Shown piece after piece: positions 43,401-58,400 of a stretch of DNA of 64,000 nt. The notes below the pieces were generated by a model. The model did not search any database. It was not told the DNA's origin and saw only the letters and a list, made by a program, of their open reading frames with translations. The first letter of the stretch is position 1. Each line of letters begins with the position of its first letter. The stretch is from assembly GCA_009869945.1 (NCBI GenBank), contig WIXG01000040.1, positions 186,001 through 250,000 of the forward strand. The letters are read 5' to 3'. The translations under genes and the position numbers were made by a program. Source of the DNA: Mesaphorura yosii (lineage: Eukaryota > Arthropoda > Collembola > Poduromorpha > Tullbergiidae).

Positions 43401-46400
43401 ATTCATTCATGAATATGTAAGCGTGTGGATAGGTGTGTCAACAACATGCCGACCACCGGCAAGGCGAGGGTTACAAAAGGGTTACAAGCTCCTGCGCGTG
43501 GTTAACATAATCTTAACGGTTCGTATACGGACGCGTACGCATGCACGCACTGCAGTCACATTTCTTTCTTGTAAGCACATCATTTTTTATAATCAACACT
43601 CTCATCATCATAAGAAAGAGAAAGAGAGTACAGGGGTACTGGAAGAAGATGTATAAAAAATTCTTCTCCAGTCAGCCGCAGCAGTCGTTGAGCATCGTCG
43701 TTGCAGTTGAAGATCTCTTGACAGATTTTTTCAGTGGACGTACCTCAAGGGCTACCGATCCCTTCTTAATGCAACGCTGCATTTCAGCATGAGCCTATGC
43801 GTACGGTCAGGCTTAAAGATTCTATTATGTAATAATAAGTTTTGGAATCTCTTTACAATCATCAGCAGCAACAATCCCTGCGAAGCAGCCGAGACGCATG
43901 CATGCATGCCATGCTGTTGGAACACCACACGATCCATCCATACTTTTACACCAGGCACGCACGAAAGCGTAAAAAACCGACTACCCTAATTTACATCTTA
44001 ATAGATTGAAGGGAGGGTTTCATACAAATTTTTTAACTTCACACAGCACAGCACAAGAAAGGGTCCTTCAGTTAACGCTACACGTACGGCAGTTTTCAGG
44101 GTTAACAGTTATTCCAGTTGTGGTAGGACAATGCAAATGCCATGCAGCACGGCACATAAATGTGACTGCATAAGGAAGACGGTATTGCATACAGGGACTT
44201 GACACCCTGAGCAAAAATATCAGATCCATCCACAGCTCGCACTCACACTTGGTTGTACTGGATTAAAAATGGTACCTCACTTTTTACTTTCATCTTCTGC
44301 TGCTGTTCCTATTTTAGTTCTCTCCACAACAATGTGGAGGATGGCAGCAGTCGAATGTTTTCGCATTCGGCGAAAAGATGAGGATTCATTTTGGCTCAAT
44401 AACTTGTCGCATTTCTGTTTTGTATCTCATTCACTAAACATCGAATTTCTGGCGCGGATGTGCCCTAATTCACATTCACACGTGCTGCTGTGAAGTGAAG
44501 AGTATATTCGACGTGCTCTAAAATCACACAAGATCCGACAAGACAAAGCTGAAACAAATTTTATAAGTGGTGTCCCGGGAATGTATAATATAGTGTTAAT
44601 TTTAATCATTTTGCTCAAGTTTTTGAACGGCGTGCGAGTGCATTTTGAATGGTCAAGCTATTGGCAGTAGTCAATCGGCTCAATGGTCAAAGCAGCTTGC
44701 ATGCCTATCACAGTGCGGCAATTGGTAAAGATGAACATGGTTGGCCGAAACCGGTTCCTCGACATCACAGGTTGTGCGTGCAAACCAATTCAGATGCGAT
44801 CATTTAACATTTTGCCATGTAATGCAGGTGATCTTTCTAACAAAAGTTTCTTTTTAATTTTGCAGCGGAACCTCTGAACAAACGTCTGGAGCAAAGTCTC
44901 AGCTCGCCAGCCACAGGTTAGTACCAACCAATTCTACTCTGCTGCTGCCCAACATTGAACTCTCAAGTATTCTCTCCAGTGTCCAATTTTTACATAATTT
45001 TTCTTGATATTTATCTGCCTAACATGATTGATGGTCCTGGAGACCGACACATGTTCAGTATTACCTCGTCCGTGTGGCCGGCAATGCATTGCATGAATAC
45101 AGACATACTGTGTAGGGAGCACTTTTGGGGTAGAAACTAAAATATGTTTTCCCACTTGAATTCAAATTTTACGCACATGCACTTTCTCTGCATGCACCAG
45201 CGTACGCATACGAATTTAGCCTAAATTCAGAACGGCATAATTTTATTTGAGCAGTCTCACTGCCCGGACCCATCACAAAAGCTGTGATAACACAAAATGC
45301 CCGAATGCATCACGAGCACGCATTTCCAAAAATCTGGAAACTGGAACTGGAAGTGAGAACAGTTTCTGTTTACTTAAGTGAGACTGGTTCGAGTAACATG
45401 ATCCATCTTTGCTTCCTTACACTTTCCGTAAAAAAGCAGTGCTGGTCTGAATAGAGCCCGGCGCCGCGAACGACAATGGCAAATGTCATAAACCGAAAAT
45501 GGATGAGAGTATTTGTGCGCGAGCGCTTTTGTCACTCTGAATGAAATTTTCATCTCATTTCTATTTCTATTTATTTTTCTCTGAATTTATAATAATAATG
45601 CGTAATATGACAATGCATAAAATATATGACATAATATCGCGAGTTCCCCAGAACGCATGAACTAAACTAGGCTGCCAGTTGCAGTTGGACAAAAAGGTGC
45701 AGCTTCAGTTCAACACTTGGTATTTGCATCTTTTAGGTAAAAGAGCAAGCGAGTACTTAAATGTGTCCCTGCATGCATATTAGGTTTCACAAATGCTCCG
45801 TTCCGCCACGGCCGTTTGGGGACATTCGTTCGTTTTTTAGGCTCATTCAGCGTAGTGTAGTGAGTTTCCGCTCTATATTAATATGCATTGATTATTCTTA
45901 CTTATACATACATTATGAGTTTTTGAGGATCTGTGAAAATTGTGAATGAATACTAAAAAACGAAAACTCATTTCTCATCCTGTCCCGACGCCTTTTGGGG
46001 AAATTCGGATATTTTTCCATCTGTGTCTTTGCCCAAAGGTTCCGTATCCTTCCACGCACAATAACATTTCAGGCCAGGCCAGGGACACATTGTAGGGCTT
46101 TATTTTTTACGGCACAAAATGTATTACAAATATTATAATTTTACTGAAAAAGGCAAAATCCTCCAGAAGGTGTTTCTGGAGGGGAAGAGTGCACACATTT
46201 TTCAAATGCAAGACTGCAAGAGATGCAGAGATAGAATTGTCGTCCTTAAACTGCTCAAGCATCAAGCACTAATCGTGGGGAGAAATTGTGGCCCACTCCT
46301 CATGATAATTTTCAGGATCCGTGCGCTGTCTGACCAACGCTGTGTGTTATGTTAAAAAGTATGATTCACGAGCGGAATACTAATTCAGGATAATAAAATC

Positions 46401-49400
46401 GGACTCCGATCCGATTCCGCTTTGACCATTGAATTAATGATTTATAAGCATCCATTCTTTTAATCTTCCATTTTGATGTTCGCGCGTGGAAAAGTAGGTT
46501 ATCGCGATGGTCACAGTCATACTCAATTTTGCCGCACAGAATCGGAAATTATTGAGTGGAAAGTGGAAATTATGGTATTTATTTGGCTGCAATAACGTTA
46601 TCAAAGAAGGACGCTCCCATAGTCTGGTGGAAAGGGACGGTGCAAATGAGTAATCGCGATTTCCGCAGAGGAAGAGTTTAAAATCTTGCATGGTGCTCCG
46701 AAACTTTAAATTCAAAATCGACTCCATATTTCTTTTATGGGCTGAACCCTTTTGCTGTGGTTAAACCGGGACCGGCCTGGAAGTATGCAAATAGAACGAC
46801 GAATTTGATAGTTAAATAAAGCGTGAAATAGAAAAGGGTTACGTAATAAGATGCGTGCATGCATGTAAAAAGAGGGAAGGTGGGACTGTTAACACCAAAC
46901 AGAACATCCTCCAATCCTTTAAAGCGCTGCATTGGTGGTGGGTCTTGGCTTATGAATAAAAGAGTTGAGAAGACGATGCATAAAAACACGAATACATAAT
47001 TTTTTATATTAACAAGATACTTGCCCGGCGCTCGCTCATTCGTCGGCTCGGCATCGAGCCCGCATCACGCATAATTCTTTATTCTAATGATCTTTGGAAG
47101 TACAGGGATCCTCTGCTGCCAAGCACACGAGTGCCTGCGTCGAGTCTCTAAAAAAAAGGAAGGGTTACACGATTTCGATTTGTCTCGAGCCATATGCTAA
47201 CCATACTTCATGCATAATGTTGAACGGCTGGCTGTTGTGAGAAAGAGAAAGAACGGTCCTAAAAAATCGAATCACTGCTGTGTTGCATGCAGGCTGGATG
47301 GGAACTGGTTAAACACGAAATTGAATACATGAATACACAAATGCAGTTTATTCAATTTAATGCACGTATAAAAAATTTTGGACGGAAAGGATTGGCCATT
47401 GGCTGATGCTTGAGCATCGAACGCGAGAAAAAAATTAGATTTAATATATTCTTTAAATAATCGAAACCCTTTTCGTGCGCTGCCGATGATTATGATTATG
47501 AGATTCAGATTTTTCAGCCGGTATGTACATTGGCTCATGTTGCATTTTCGAATAACAATTTTTTACGACCAGTGAGACTAATACCAATACAAATAGTAAT
47601 AGTAATTTTTTGTTCTGCTGTTGAGCTTACTCCTTTAGGTACCTTTTTATTGAAATTGAAATTTGAAAAAGGTTAGGCGAAGGTCTCGTATTATTACGGA
47701 ATGAATTATGAACGTCCATGGCCGTGACCGTGTGCTCGGATGTTGTGGAGCAGGAGGACATCATCGTAATCATCATCGACCAGCCAGCAGAAGCTGAGCG
47801 AGCGTTTTTTGTTAATCGTAGTCGTAAGAGATTCGATTCGATGATATTAAAGAGTGCTGGCGTACTGCATTGCACGGGTATGCCGCTTTCCATGATCCGT
47901 GTTCCGTTATTAATGCAGCAGTCATCTCATCATAATCATAATGACAATGACGCACAGCACAAGCGGAACCAGCAGCCAGTAGCCGGCCGGGCATGTAAAT
48001 GTCAGCCTGGACCGTAAACTAATATTAATATAATCAGTTAAATATAAAAGTACACAGCGCATAATGCGCAAGCCAACTTCCACATTTGTCAACCCCTTCG
48101 CTAGCTGTTCTTTCATCTTCCAACACTTGGCTTGGAGTTTTATTCTAAAATGACTATTTATCATATTTTCTATTCCGCATTCGCGGTTCGAGTTTTTAGC
48201 TTTTTTAAAAATATTTTTTGTTCAAGCTCTGTACACGTACGCACGCTGTGTGTGCGTCCACCTTTCATTAGTATAATAGATTTCATTATATAAAATGGAA
48301 CCCATGTAACCAAATCTTTTATCACAGCCTGCGCTCGCTGTTAAGTGCTCAGTGCTCGACGGCGTACTTGTTAAGGAGAAAATTAATAGTCGTTTCAAAT
48401 TTTTAAATGTACGGTTCTCCTTCTTTGACGCCCTGCATGATGCATCTGCATGCGTCTTTTTGAAAATGCATCTTCCCTTCTCTCTTCGCCGGTCTAATGA
48501 TGAGCATTAGCTTAATATTACAATGCTCGTTTCAAACCGACAAAATTTCCAACCAACGACCATCATTTTATCTGACTCAAGACATTGTGGCCAAATGCAA
48601 CTTCTGTCCTCTCGACGCGAATCAAAAACACATCGATTAGAAGATTTCCCCACGAATTAAAATGCTGCGTCTCTGATTGGCGTCGTTAACAGTCTCTTCG
48701 TATTGTGGATGTGTGGTTTTGAGTGCGACACCAAATCGCATCTCAAATTACACCGAAATTGAAATATTCTACCACACACTTGTGCAGTCACATCGAACAA
48801 TCGTAATCGTCATTTCGTCAACATGACACATGCTGTCATGTGCTATTCGAATTACAAAATAACTCCTGTGTAGTGGCTTACTTTAATTTGACATGAATAT
48901 GCGATATTAAAAATATCCCCAGAATAGGCCATCGTGAAAGGGATTGTTGTGGCATGAGAATTTTCTCACTTTACAGAAATTCTTGCCTAAATCACAATAA
49001 AGAAGGTAATTCAAAATAACTGTACTTTTAGGATGCCAATGAGCATGAATTGTGTTTCTTTTAGACAAATGTTGGGGGATGGAAAGGTTCATTGCATCTC
49101 GCATTTTCAAGTGATTTTCGTAAAAAAAGACTTTCCGAACAAAAAGGACGAAATCGAAGTTTCGTGCAATAAAGTACATTTGGAAGAAAATAAGAAGCGT
49201 GAAATAAACCAGATGACGGTGCCTGAAATAAAAAATTCATTCATTCAACAAAGGTTCCTAAATCTAAATCTAAATGCACTCTCCGCTTTGGGATTTTGAC
49301 GAATTTTTCACCGGGTTAAAATTCGGTCTCTGCCTGATTTAACCTCAGGAAAGATTTGAAGCAGGTAGCAAAAGAGTAGGTTCATGAGCGTAGGTGGACG

Positions 49401-52400
49401 AATCAATCTGAAATTTGTTCAAGCTTTCCATCAGATTGACGGTGACTTACAATTTCTATTCCTTATGACGCACCACGGAAATATTTTGCTGAGCCATGCC
49501 AAGAATCCCCATTTCGCAAAGGAGAGCCTGACTGCTAGTGTCAAAAAAGTGTCAGAATTTTATTCAAGATTTTGTCCAATTGTATTTAAAGCCTTGCCGT
49601 AAATACAGTCTCGTATTGCTATTATTGGAATTAATAAACGATGCGATGTCATGATTAGACAATTTTCGTGCATTATTCGGAAAATACTTAAGAAAGTAAA
49701 CTCTGGTTAAGTAAAGGAGCCCAAAAGGGAAAAAGGGAAACGAACCTTTTTCTGATTCATGGAAAAATGAGCACCTGTGCTTTCCGATCTGTCATTCGTA
49801 CAATGCAATCGATGCAATCGTTCATATTCCATTTTCCTCAAATCCGTCTTGTCATTTCCATTCCTTTAAACGATTCAACGGTTTTTACTTTACTTAGGAT
49901 TCCTTTTATTCTAATTCCATCATCCGCTGCTCTGCGTTGCAACTTTTCGAACATCGTAATGCCATAATAAATTCTTTCGGCCTATTTTCTTGAAAAATCT
50001 CTTCTGAACTCCGTCGTTTCCTGGTCCCATTGTGCAATTGTGCTGCTGAGCGATATTGGACAATAATGTATTCTTATTCGTTGAGGCCGGACTGCAAGTC
50101 GGTATACAAATATGGCCGACGAAGTAAAACTCTTTTCCAACACTTTCAGAGAAAGAAACTTCGCATTTCTTTCTTAGGATTTGCTTATGCAATACAATTT
50201 TATGTCGACTGAATAGCCACGGTCATCTTGACGCAAGCACATAAATGTAATTCACTTGGAGCAGTGCTTTCTACATTTTCTCCTTTTCCTTTCAACTAAA
50301 TATTCCATGACTATTTTATATTATGTGCCCGCTTCTTTTATATTCCCCAAATAGTATTTTTATATTCTCAATTCAAATCCAATAATACAATGCTGAAAGT
50401 AGAGCCGAACGCCTGCCCGGACCGCTTACACCACGCCACACTGTGCGCGGTGAGCAGTGTGAGCCTGTTTTCCTGCATAGATTATTGAGTGTGAGAAATG
50501 ACCATTGGCTTTCACTCCTTCTCTTTCACACACTTGGAAATCTTTTCCCGAGACCACCGTGTGCACAAAACTCTGAATACGAATGGCAAGGAGCCGTAAA
50601 ATATTTAAGAGGATCCCAAAAATGCATTACTGAATTGAAATAGGACGGGCGCATTATCGGGCCATACATATTTAAATCTTCAGGTTACTTATCACAGGTT
50701 ACCATGGTATGGCCACAGTCCAGTTTCGAATGGAGCTCGAAAGAGGCTGAAATGACTTCGTGGTGTGTTTTCGGGTCCATAATATTGCATACATTAATAC
50801 ATTTACATACACGAGCATCGCGACCAGCAGAGTGTAAATGTGGAATGGACAAACAGAAGAGTCCGATGGTGCTTTCACTTAATATGTATGAACCAAGTAC
50901 GTATAATACAATAAAAGTACATTTCTCCGAATCCTTCTTCTCCCCTGTTGAGAGAAAGCTATGATTATAGCCATTAAGAGTCTCTCGTGTCCACGTTCAC
51001 GTACTTGAGCCCTGCCATTGCTGCCATGCACTGCCGCGAATGTGTCCAGCACAAATATATAATATTAATCGGTTTCCTTTCTTCTCTTGTGTGTGTGTGC
51101 TTGGTGCCGTTTTCACTGCACACAGAGTCCGAGTAGCTGGTCATTCTCTTTCTGTCCATTTGGATTCCACGTGAATAAGTATGGCATTGCCATGCAATTC
51201 ATTTTTCCCTTCGCCCGTTTTTGGCAAAAGAAATGCTGAATACCAAATACTTGAGTATGCTAAGTGCCTCCAGTTTGGCAGCAGCAAGCATTTGTGTAGA
51301 GTGCGAGGCGAGCAACGCGAGTCGAGTCTTCCCTTCTTTCTGTTTGGTACGGTATTTTCACCACGTACTTCGATTGCCGATGGACATGAGAGAAAAATGC
51401 TTACCAAAAAATACAGAGAGCGAATGCAGGCGTACAAACGCATTTATATTCCTTCATTATTACCATAATACGGACAAGTTAAGAATAGTGAAATGATTAC
51501 TTGGAGCCTGACAATAAATAGTCGCTCGCCTGACGTGGCTCGAATCGAAGAAAATTTCACTCAAACTGCCCCTTTCACTATTCACAACGCTTGGCGCTTA
51601 GGCATCAGGAAATTGGGCGGCGAGCAGCCAATAGCTCAGGCATTCATTCAGATTAATTAGCCCCATGTTCTTGGACATCCCCAAATTCACTATTCATTAC
51701 AAAGAAAGAGAAAAATAGAGAAAGGGACTAATTGAAGACTTGTTAACTTGTAGTCTTCCAAATTGTGTGGCACACGACACGACACGACACGCAGGATGTG
51801 ATGAGCCCTTCGCGCCATGGCACTTTGACCTATGATAAATAGGACAAGCTGTAATATGAGCCCGTACGTCGTGCCGTGTCTTCGACGTCGGAACCGGCTT
51901 TTAAAAATCAACACCAAACACGAGTAAAATTTATGTTTAACAAAAATATTTATGGATTTCCATGTTCCTTTTTTAGTTCACAGCCGTCAAACGGCATAAC
52001 GGGGCGAAAAATAAGAAAAATGATAAGAGCTTAAAAATAAGTACAAGATAAGCACTGCAGCGGAGGGATTGTGTACTGGATGATCAGGGATTGTTATGAT
52101 GATTGAGGATGAAGACAAGAAAGAAAGATGATCGTTCGAGGAGAAAAAGGGTTGGATCATATTTTTCATGTGTGCATTTATATTTTCGGTGATGCATACG
52201 AACGCGCAGCGCAGGCAGCATGCTGGAGATTTAAAAGAGTTTGAGAAAGAGATAAAAAGATTTTATTCCCGTAGTCATCGTATTACTGGTAATGCTAAGT
52301 AAGTACTAAATAGACCACGAATATGACTTGTGCCATATTCTATGAATGGTGAACGGGAAACTCCCGTCCACGTCCTCGTCTTGCTTACGCTCGGAGTTCA

Positions 52401-55400
52401 GCAAATCATCTCTGAAAGGCAGGCAGCTTGCTCCCGCACGTCTATCAACAGTTTGAATATAAAAAAAAGGAGTAGCAGCAACGGAGCTGATGGAGGAGGA
52501 TTCAGTTTTTTGTGTGCATATTTGGCTTGTGTTTGCTTTTTACCGGGTGTGCCTTGCAGGCGCAGCAGCCCGTTAGTTAAGAATAATATTTGGTACACAA
52601 CTCACGTTCCAGTGACCTTTCTTCCTCTGACTTTTTCTGCTTTACTACTTTACTTTGCACTTCCTCGCGGCATTGACGCTAAGGTCGACGCATGGCCGTG
52701 GTGAATTATAATGATGAGATGCATTCATTCATTCCCTGAAAGGGGCAACCTTGTCCCTGTTTCAGTTTTTGATGTGTTTCTTTGCAGCATGTAACAGGCA
52801 TTTGAAGTTCAAGACGTTACAGCGTTGCAGGCGTGGCTTATGTGGGCCCACAGAAATGGGAAAATTGCTGAAAAATGAGAATTCCGCGAAGATATTTTTG
52901 AACCTGACATTAGCCTTAGGAATGTGGATTGCCGAGGCTCTTGCCTTCGCTCAGAGAGATGAAGATGTATTGTTTTGTAAAATTCGGTTGACAATCAGAG
53001 CTGACGACTAACTTTCGCCTTTCTTCCCGAAGTCGCATTCTGACTCAATCGTAGTCGTATTCTGCCTGGATCTCTTGCGTGCATGGGATCTCCTTACTTC
53101 GCACCTGAGTCCCACTTCTTTCGTCGGGATCACTTTCTCTGTGTCGCATTTCTCCGTTTCTCTTGAACGTCCAAGAAATTCAACTAGATTAAGTCCATTT
53201 CGACAATGAAACATGGCTTTCACTCTGTCTCAATCTGAACGACTCGTATTTATTATACGTGTGTCCAATTATTAGAAAACCTGCCTTGTCCCAAACCGTG
53301 CCTCCAAGTCCGCTCGTGCTTGCTTCGATTTTTCACACATCGCCATCGCACGATCACAGTCAGTCAGTCTTAAAAAGATTAGATTGTAAGATGAAGTTGA
53401 TATTTTGAAAGCAGTTTCATCTTCTTCCAACGAGTAAATGTGCTGCCAACGCAAAAAGCAGAAAATAAGAGCAGAGTGGATTTTTGGATTCATGGGAATT
53501 AGGATATCTAATAAAATTGTCACTTGAGAGAGCGACAGTCAAATGCACAAGTCATAATTCATAATTGTATATCGAATCACGAGGGATTTGCGCCATGCGA
53601 GTTGCCATTTACCTTTCAGACGAACGACGATTCTGAAGGCATTCTTGATTTGTGACATTCTGCTGCTGACTGCCTACGTCTGGAAGGTGTCTCAACGTGT
53701 CGGAATTCTCATTATTTTCCCATTTTCTGGCATGTCAAGAGCAAATTCGAATTGGCAGTGCCACCGCCATCGTACAATTAAGGATTCGTCTGTTATAAAA
53801 GGCAGGGAAAGTGTCCAGCGTTGTATTGATCTAGTTGGATTCCTCCCCAAACAGAGACATCGAACTACATTGCCCTAGCGGCCTGGGCTTATGCAGGTGC
53901 TGGGTTTCGGTGACTGGTAAGAGTGAAGTTCCTCCCGCTGCGCCCCGGAAGCCACGACTGTTAAGCCCACTCCACTCATTAATTTTATCAAGCTTACGCT
54001 TGACAATTCATTAGATTTATCGTCCCTGCTTTCGGTACAGGCATCAAATTGTCTTTGTTTTAATCTTCGCGTCCATTTGAATTTCAAATCTGTTGCGACT
54101 CGTGACTTAACTCCAAATGCGCATGCGCTTCGTAAATCGTGATTTGATTAGCAGATACTTGTGAATTGGTTTCTTCGAACACACGCAGTAGATCTTGACT
54201 CTAAAGTTGCTGGTTTAAGTTGGTGGGCTGTGAGCTCCAATCCACGCACTCCGTCCGTAATAGCTCGTGAACGCCCGTTTGATTGGAGTAAAAGGCACTT
54301 TGATCTCTTCGCACATCTTTTCTCTCTCATTGACTCCCTGCTTTATGTATACATGAGAGAAATTCAATGAACCTAAAGATTAGATCAAAATGTCGAGTGA
54401 AAATAGCGAAATGGGAAAGGAGTGAAGTGAGCGGGAAAGAGATGATGTTTGGGCCGATGCGATTAAATGGGGAAAGGATTTCTTTCCAAGGTCCAGCTCC
54501 TACTGTTCACGCATCAATCTGGACTGGACCTGGGTCGACTCGAGCACTGCGTACTCGTGCTCTGTGAAGGATTCATTTTAAAAATAGAAGTTTGATACGA
54601 CGAAAACGATGGCGATTGAGAGCAAAATAAAAGTGTAGCATAAAACTATCTCATCTCTTAACCTTCCTTCTTCGTACCGTGTTATTTTATGTCAAGCTTC
54701 TTCGTGAATGGAATCTGAGCGTGTGTTTGTGTGTACATAAGAAGACAAGGCGAGAAAATAAGTTAAGTAAGTACTTTATGGTACACACGAACCTGGACAA
54801 TCCTTTCCCATTGCACACCAGAAAGAGCTGCGGGACTCTCACCCTGTTATTACCATTAGGGAACTGGCATAAAAAGAAAGGCGAAGACGAGTGTGTGAAG
54901 ATGAGGATGGAGAAAAGTAGGAAGTGCGGAGAGAGAAAGGAAATCGTCCGCAGCAGTAGCACTTGTACAAAGGGAGTCTGGAGAAAGAAAGGCCGGCCTG
55001 CACGGCTCGGCTAAGCCGTTCTCAAGGGATTGGCATTCGCGAAGAGCGGAAGAAAATGAATAGCACCTTGTTCTCTTTATATAAATTAAATTGAATTCTC
55101 GCCCATATGGTTAAGTTCATCTATTTGGTTGAGTGGACTAAGAAGTACTCGGCCAGTCTTGGCTAGTGCTTGTACACACGACGCAGCAGTCACCGGTGGA
55201 ACGGTCGAGGACCGAGGAAGAAAGTCGCATAATAATAAAGTGCTTGAAAAGAGTTTTCCATACGCTTTTGCTGAATTCGCGGCCGAATTCGATTCTGAGA
55301 TGACGACAATTGAAAAGTGCCGAATATCGTTTTTACATAATGCACTGTGTAATGTGTTAATGCATCATTTTAAATGAATTCAATCTCGCCATCTCCTCGA

Positions 55401-58400
55401 TAGCCTGTTCAAGTGACCGTGCGTACCTCCGTGCGTCTGGTCCATAACCATTATCATGAAACTATTTGAATTCGTCTTTGGTCCATGTCGAAATCTTTTC
55501 GAACACACATGAGAAATTGAAAGAAATGTTGAATACATCAGTGGAAATGGAATTTATTTGGGCTCGCTGTGTTTCTTTTGACTAACCAGAAGAAAAAAGT
55601 TTTCCTAATGCCATGCCACACCGTGTCATATGACGCCATGTAGTACGACTGTAATAATAGAGTGCTGGTGGTTGACATCTTAAGAAAAGTTCCATCAATT
55701 TCGAAAGAACCCACAAAATGCGAAACGAAGAAGAAAGTTCTTTCCGCGCGGCTGGCTATGCGCACGCGGTACACGACAATATGCATACTTTGTCAAGAGA
55801 AAGATGAATAGAGATGAAGAGAGAAGAAAAGTTTTCTCTTTATGCTACGGACAGCAAAGAAAAAGAAAATTGAGCTGTTCAAAGCAGCTCCAGCTCCGTG
55901 CGTTCCGTGCACTTTTCCAATCCTTGACATGCCCCGGAATGTGTTTCCACACAAAGACTTGTTCAGGACTTGCACCACAGCATTTTCCTATTCCGTTCAT
56001 TCCATGCATGCATTTCCAAATTTTCATTTTTCCTTCGGTCACGAGTAGCAAGCAGGACAGTCTGACTGGTCAGCAATTCCGATCACGTTATATATTTTTG
56101 TGAATACATTGAAAAAAGTTTCTCCTTGAAAGCGGAGCAATTGCTGTAATATGGCTTCGGCGTCCAGGCTCCATTCGTCGCGGCGTGTATTTTAATCGAT
56201 GTATTTTACATGCATCATGCATAAAAGGGCCACGCACAACGAAAGCAAAGCACGAGACACAGTCGGGCTCGGACATGGAGGGTTCAGCATCAGCACAAGA
56301 CACGAAAGAATAGAAGTAGTAGCCATTGAAAAGTCATCTACTCTGAATACTAATGGGCACTTTTCTCGTGCAATAAAATATATGAGACATGACGAAGCGC
56401 ATTAAAGCGGGGGAAGAAGTTGGAACACAGAACTCTGCTCTGATAGACATTCTACGTTGTTGAACACCGCGACGTTGTTCTACTCAGACACAAAGATGCA
56501 ATATATGCTAATCACCGTTGTCTCCTTTTGTTTGCAGATAATGAACTCAACGGGGACCTCAGCGAGGACGGGAGCGAGATGGGCGACGATGGCGACTCGG
56601 TGGATTCGGACAAGGTTGGAGCACTAAATTTGGTCACGTCAAATGAACGGATCTCAACCAACTCATCCCACCTTCTACTTCCGGCTGCCCATAATAACAA
56701 TAACAATAATAACAACAACAATAACAAGAATGGGAACGAGAAACCAAATGGGCATGGAGGTGGCGGACATGCTTCACCCTTGAACTCCCCATCGACGGCG
56801 TCATTGCAAGCCGCGCTGGCGGCGGTACTTCAGCAAGCTGCGGCTGGGCCCCTGCCCTTGGATCAGGTAACACGAAAATTGCGACTGAGAAGCCTTTTGA
56901 AATGCAAAGCTTGGCGTGCATGCAAATTTGAGCACGGTGGTTCCAGTTGAAATTCCAATTAGTCGCATAGTTTAGTTTGTCGATTAAAATGTCTCATGAA
57001 TATTAAGTAGAAGTAGAGGCAAGAGGAACCAATGTTTAGAAATTGAAAAGCAAGCTTCTGTGGAGTTAACGATTGAGTACTTTATCGAATCTGAATACAT
57101 TTGCATAAATTAATCGAGATAACTGAAGCAAACTGGAGACAAAGTCCCAGTCCTTAGTTTGGATAAACGGGAAATGCGTGCATAATGAAAGTTAAAGTGT
57201 GGTATGAAGGATTTCGTGCACGTTAGACGGCAGTCAACCTGATGCAGAAGCGCCACCAGGGATTAGCGCACCTACCCTCATTACGTGAATTTTATGCAAG
57301 GAATTCCAGAGACACACGAGGTGAATTGTGATTGTGAGCGATAACACAGTACAGTGCAGTATTTGTCTTAACTCTTAACCGCCTGCGTCTGTGTCAGTGT
57401 CGATTGTACGACATCGCCAGCCACCTTCTCCCGTCGCTCTGCCAGAAAGGGACTCATTCGTTTGCGAAGTGGGCTCGAATCATCATCCAAATAATTCGGC
57501 TCTGATTATTTACTCTCTTTTTGCATTTACAGTTAATGAGTTTGAGCGCTCTGCCCCAACTGTTCCTTCAGAATCAATTCACTTCATCGGCTGGTCTTGG
57601 AAGTCAAGAAGCACAGGTAAATTCGGTTCAATTTACTTAACCCAAGTAGTATAGTATCTAACGCAGAATATTGAGTACATGTCAAATGTCACGTCAATAC
57701 AAAGTTTCTACTTTAGAATATTGGGATAAGAATATTGTAATTGGATTGCATAGCTAAAATAAGTTCTATCAATTTTCCAGGCTCTTCAACGTCAATTACA
57801 ACAACAGCAGCAGAATTTGCAAGCTTTGCAACAATTAGTCATGTTTGGACAAACAGCCGCAGCTGCTGCTGCAAGTACCAATGGAGGCGGGGGAAACAGC
57901 AATGGAACTGGAAGCACCAATGCTGGGCCAAATGCTGCACAACAATTGCCATCACAGGCGCATTTCTACTTACAAAATCAGGTATGCACCTCAATGCACC
58001 AAAACAGGTTTGCGGTGTAGAGTGGCAGGGAGTCATAATTTAAACCAATGCAGAGATTTAAGTTCAGTCCTTCTGCTCTAAAGTGTTGATCATACATCAC
58101 TTACTCCATTAACTGCTGCTGAGTTTTCAAGCGTGCATTGAGCACATATTTCATGGAAAGCTGTAAAGCTGTTAATATGAAATACTGTTTTCAGTTTCTT
58201 ATCCTTAATCTCTTGCTGCTGCTGGACCAGTTTTAACGCATTAGTCGCTCCGCTGCTTCTGATTTACATCTCATAAATTATTTCATATGCTTCGCGACTG
58301 CGGCTCATTCACTCTTCTTTTTTCCAAAGGGTCTTTTGCATCAATCTCTTCTTACATCCAACTATGCTGGACTGGTTGCTTCGCCTCCACCGTCGGCAGT

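Larger units (their letters stand above)
19450..56537 (+). other. nub: nubbin intron 1 (about 37.1 kb)
   Basis: The intron runs from GTTAGA at 19450 to TTTGCAG ending at 56537. It has no recognisable nested gene; open frames are short and usually shadowed on the other strand. It holds one strong cassette-exon candidate (44866-44916), a possible alternative first exon (26801-26852), at least eight octamer-type sites, perfect palindromes at 38143 and 41601, and many copies of AAAGGGTT. Regulatory function is inferred from the size of the intron in a developmental POU gene. Confidence 0.7.

Noticed and set aside
47718-48017. 99-codon + strand ORF starting [14 protein letters not shown], considered as an alternative nubbin start
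   Set aside because: No phase-1 donor follows the coding-like part, and no conserved N terminus is recognised.
49033-49602. Two consecutive + strand ORFs (88 and 72 codons)
   Set aside because: Residue composition is slightly protein-like, but no homology is recognised, stops separate them and no splice sites join them in frame.
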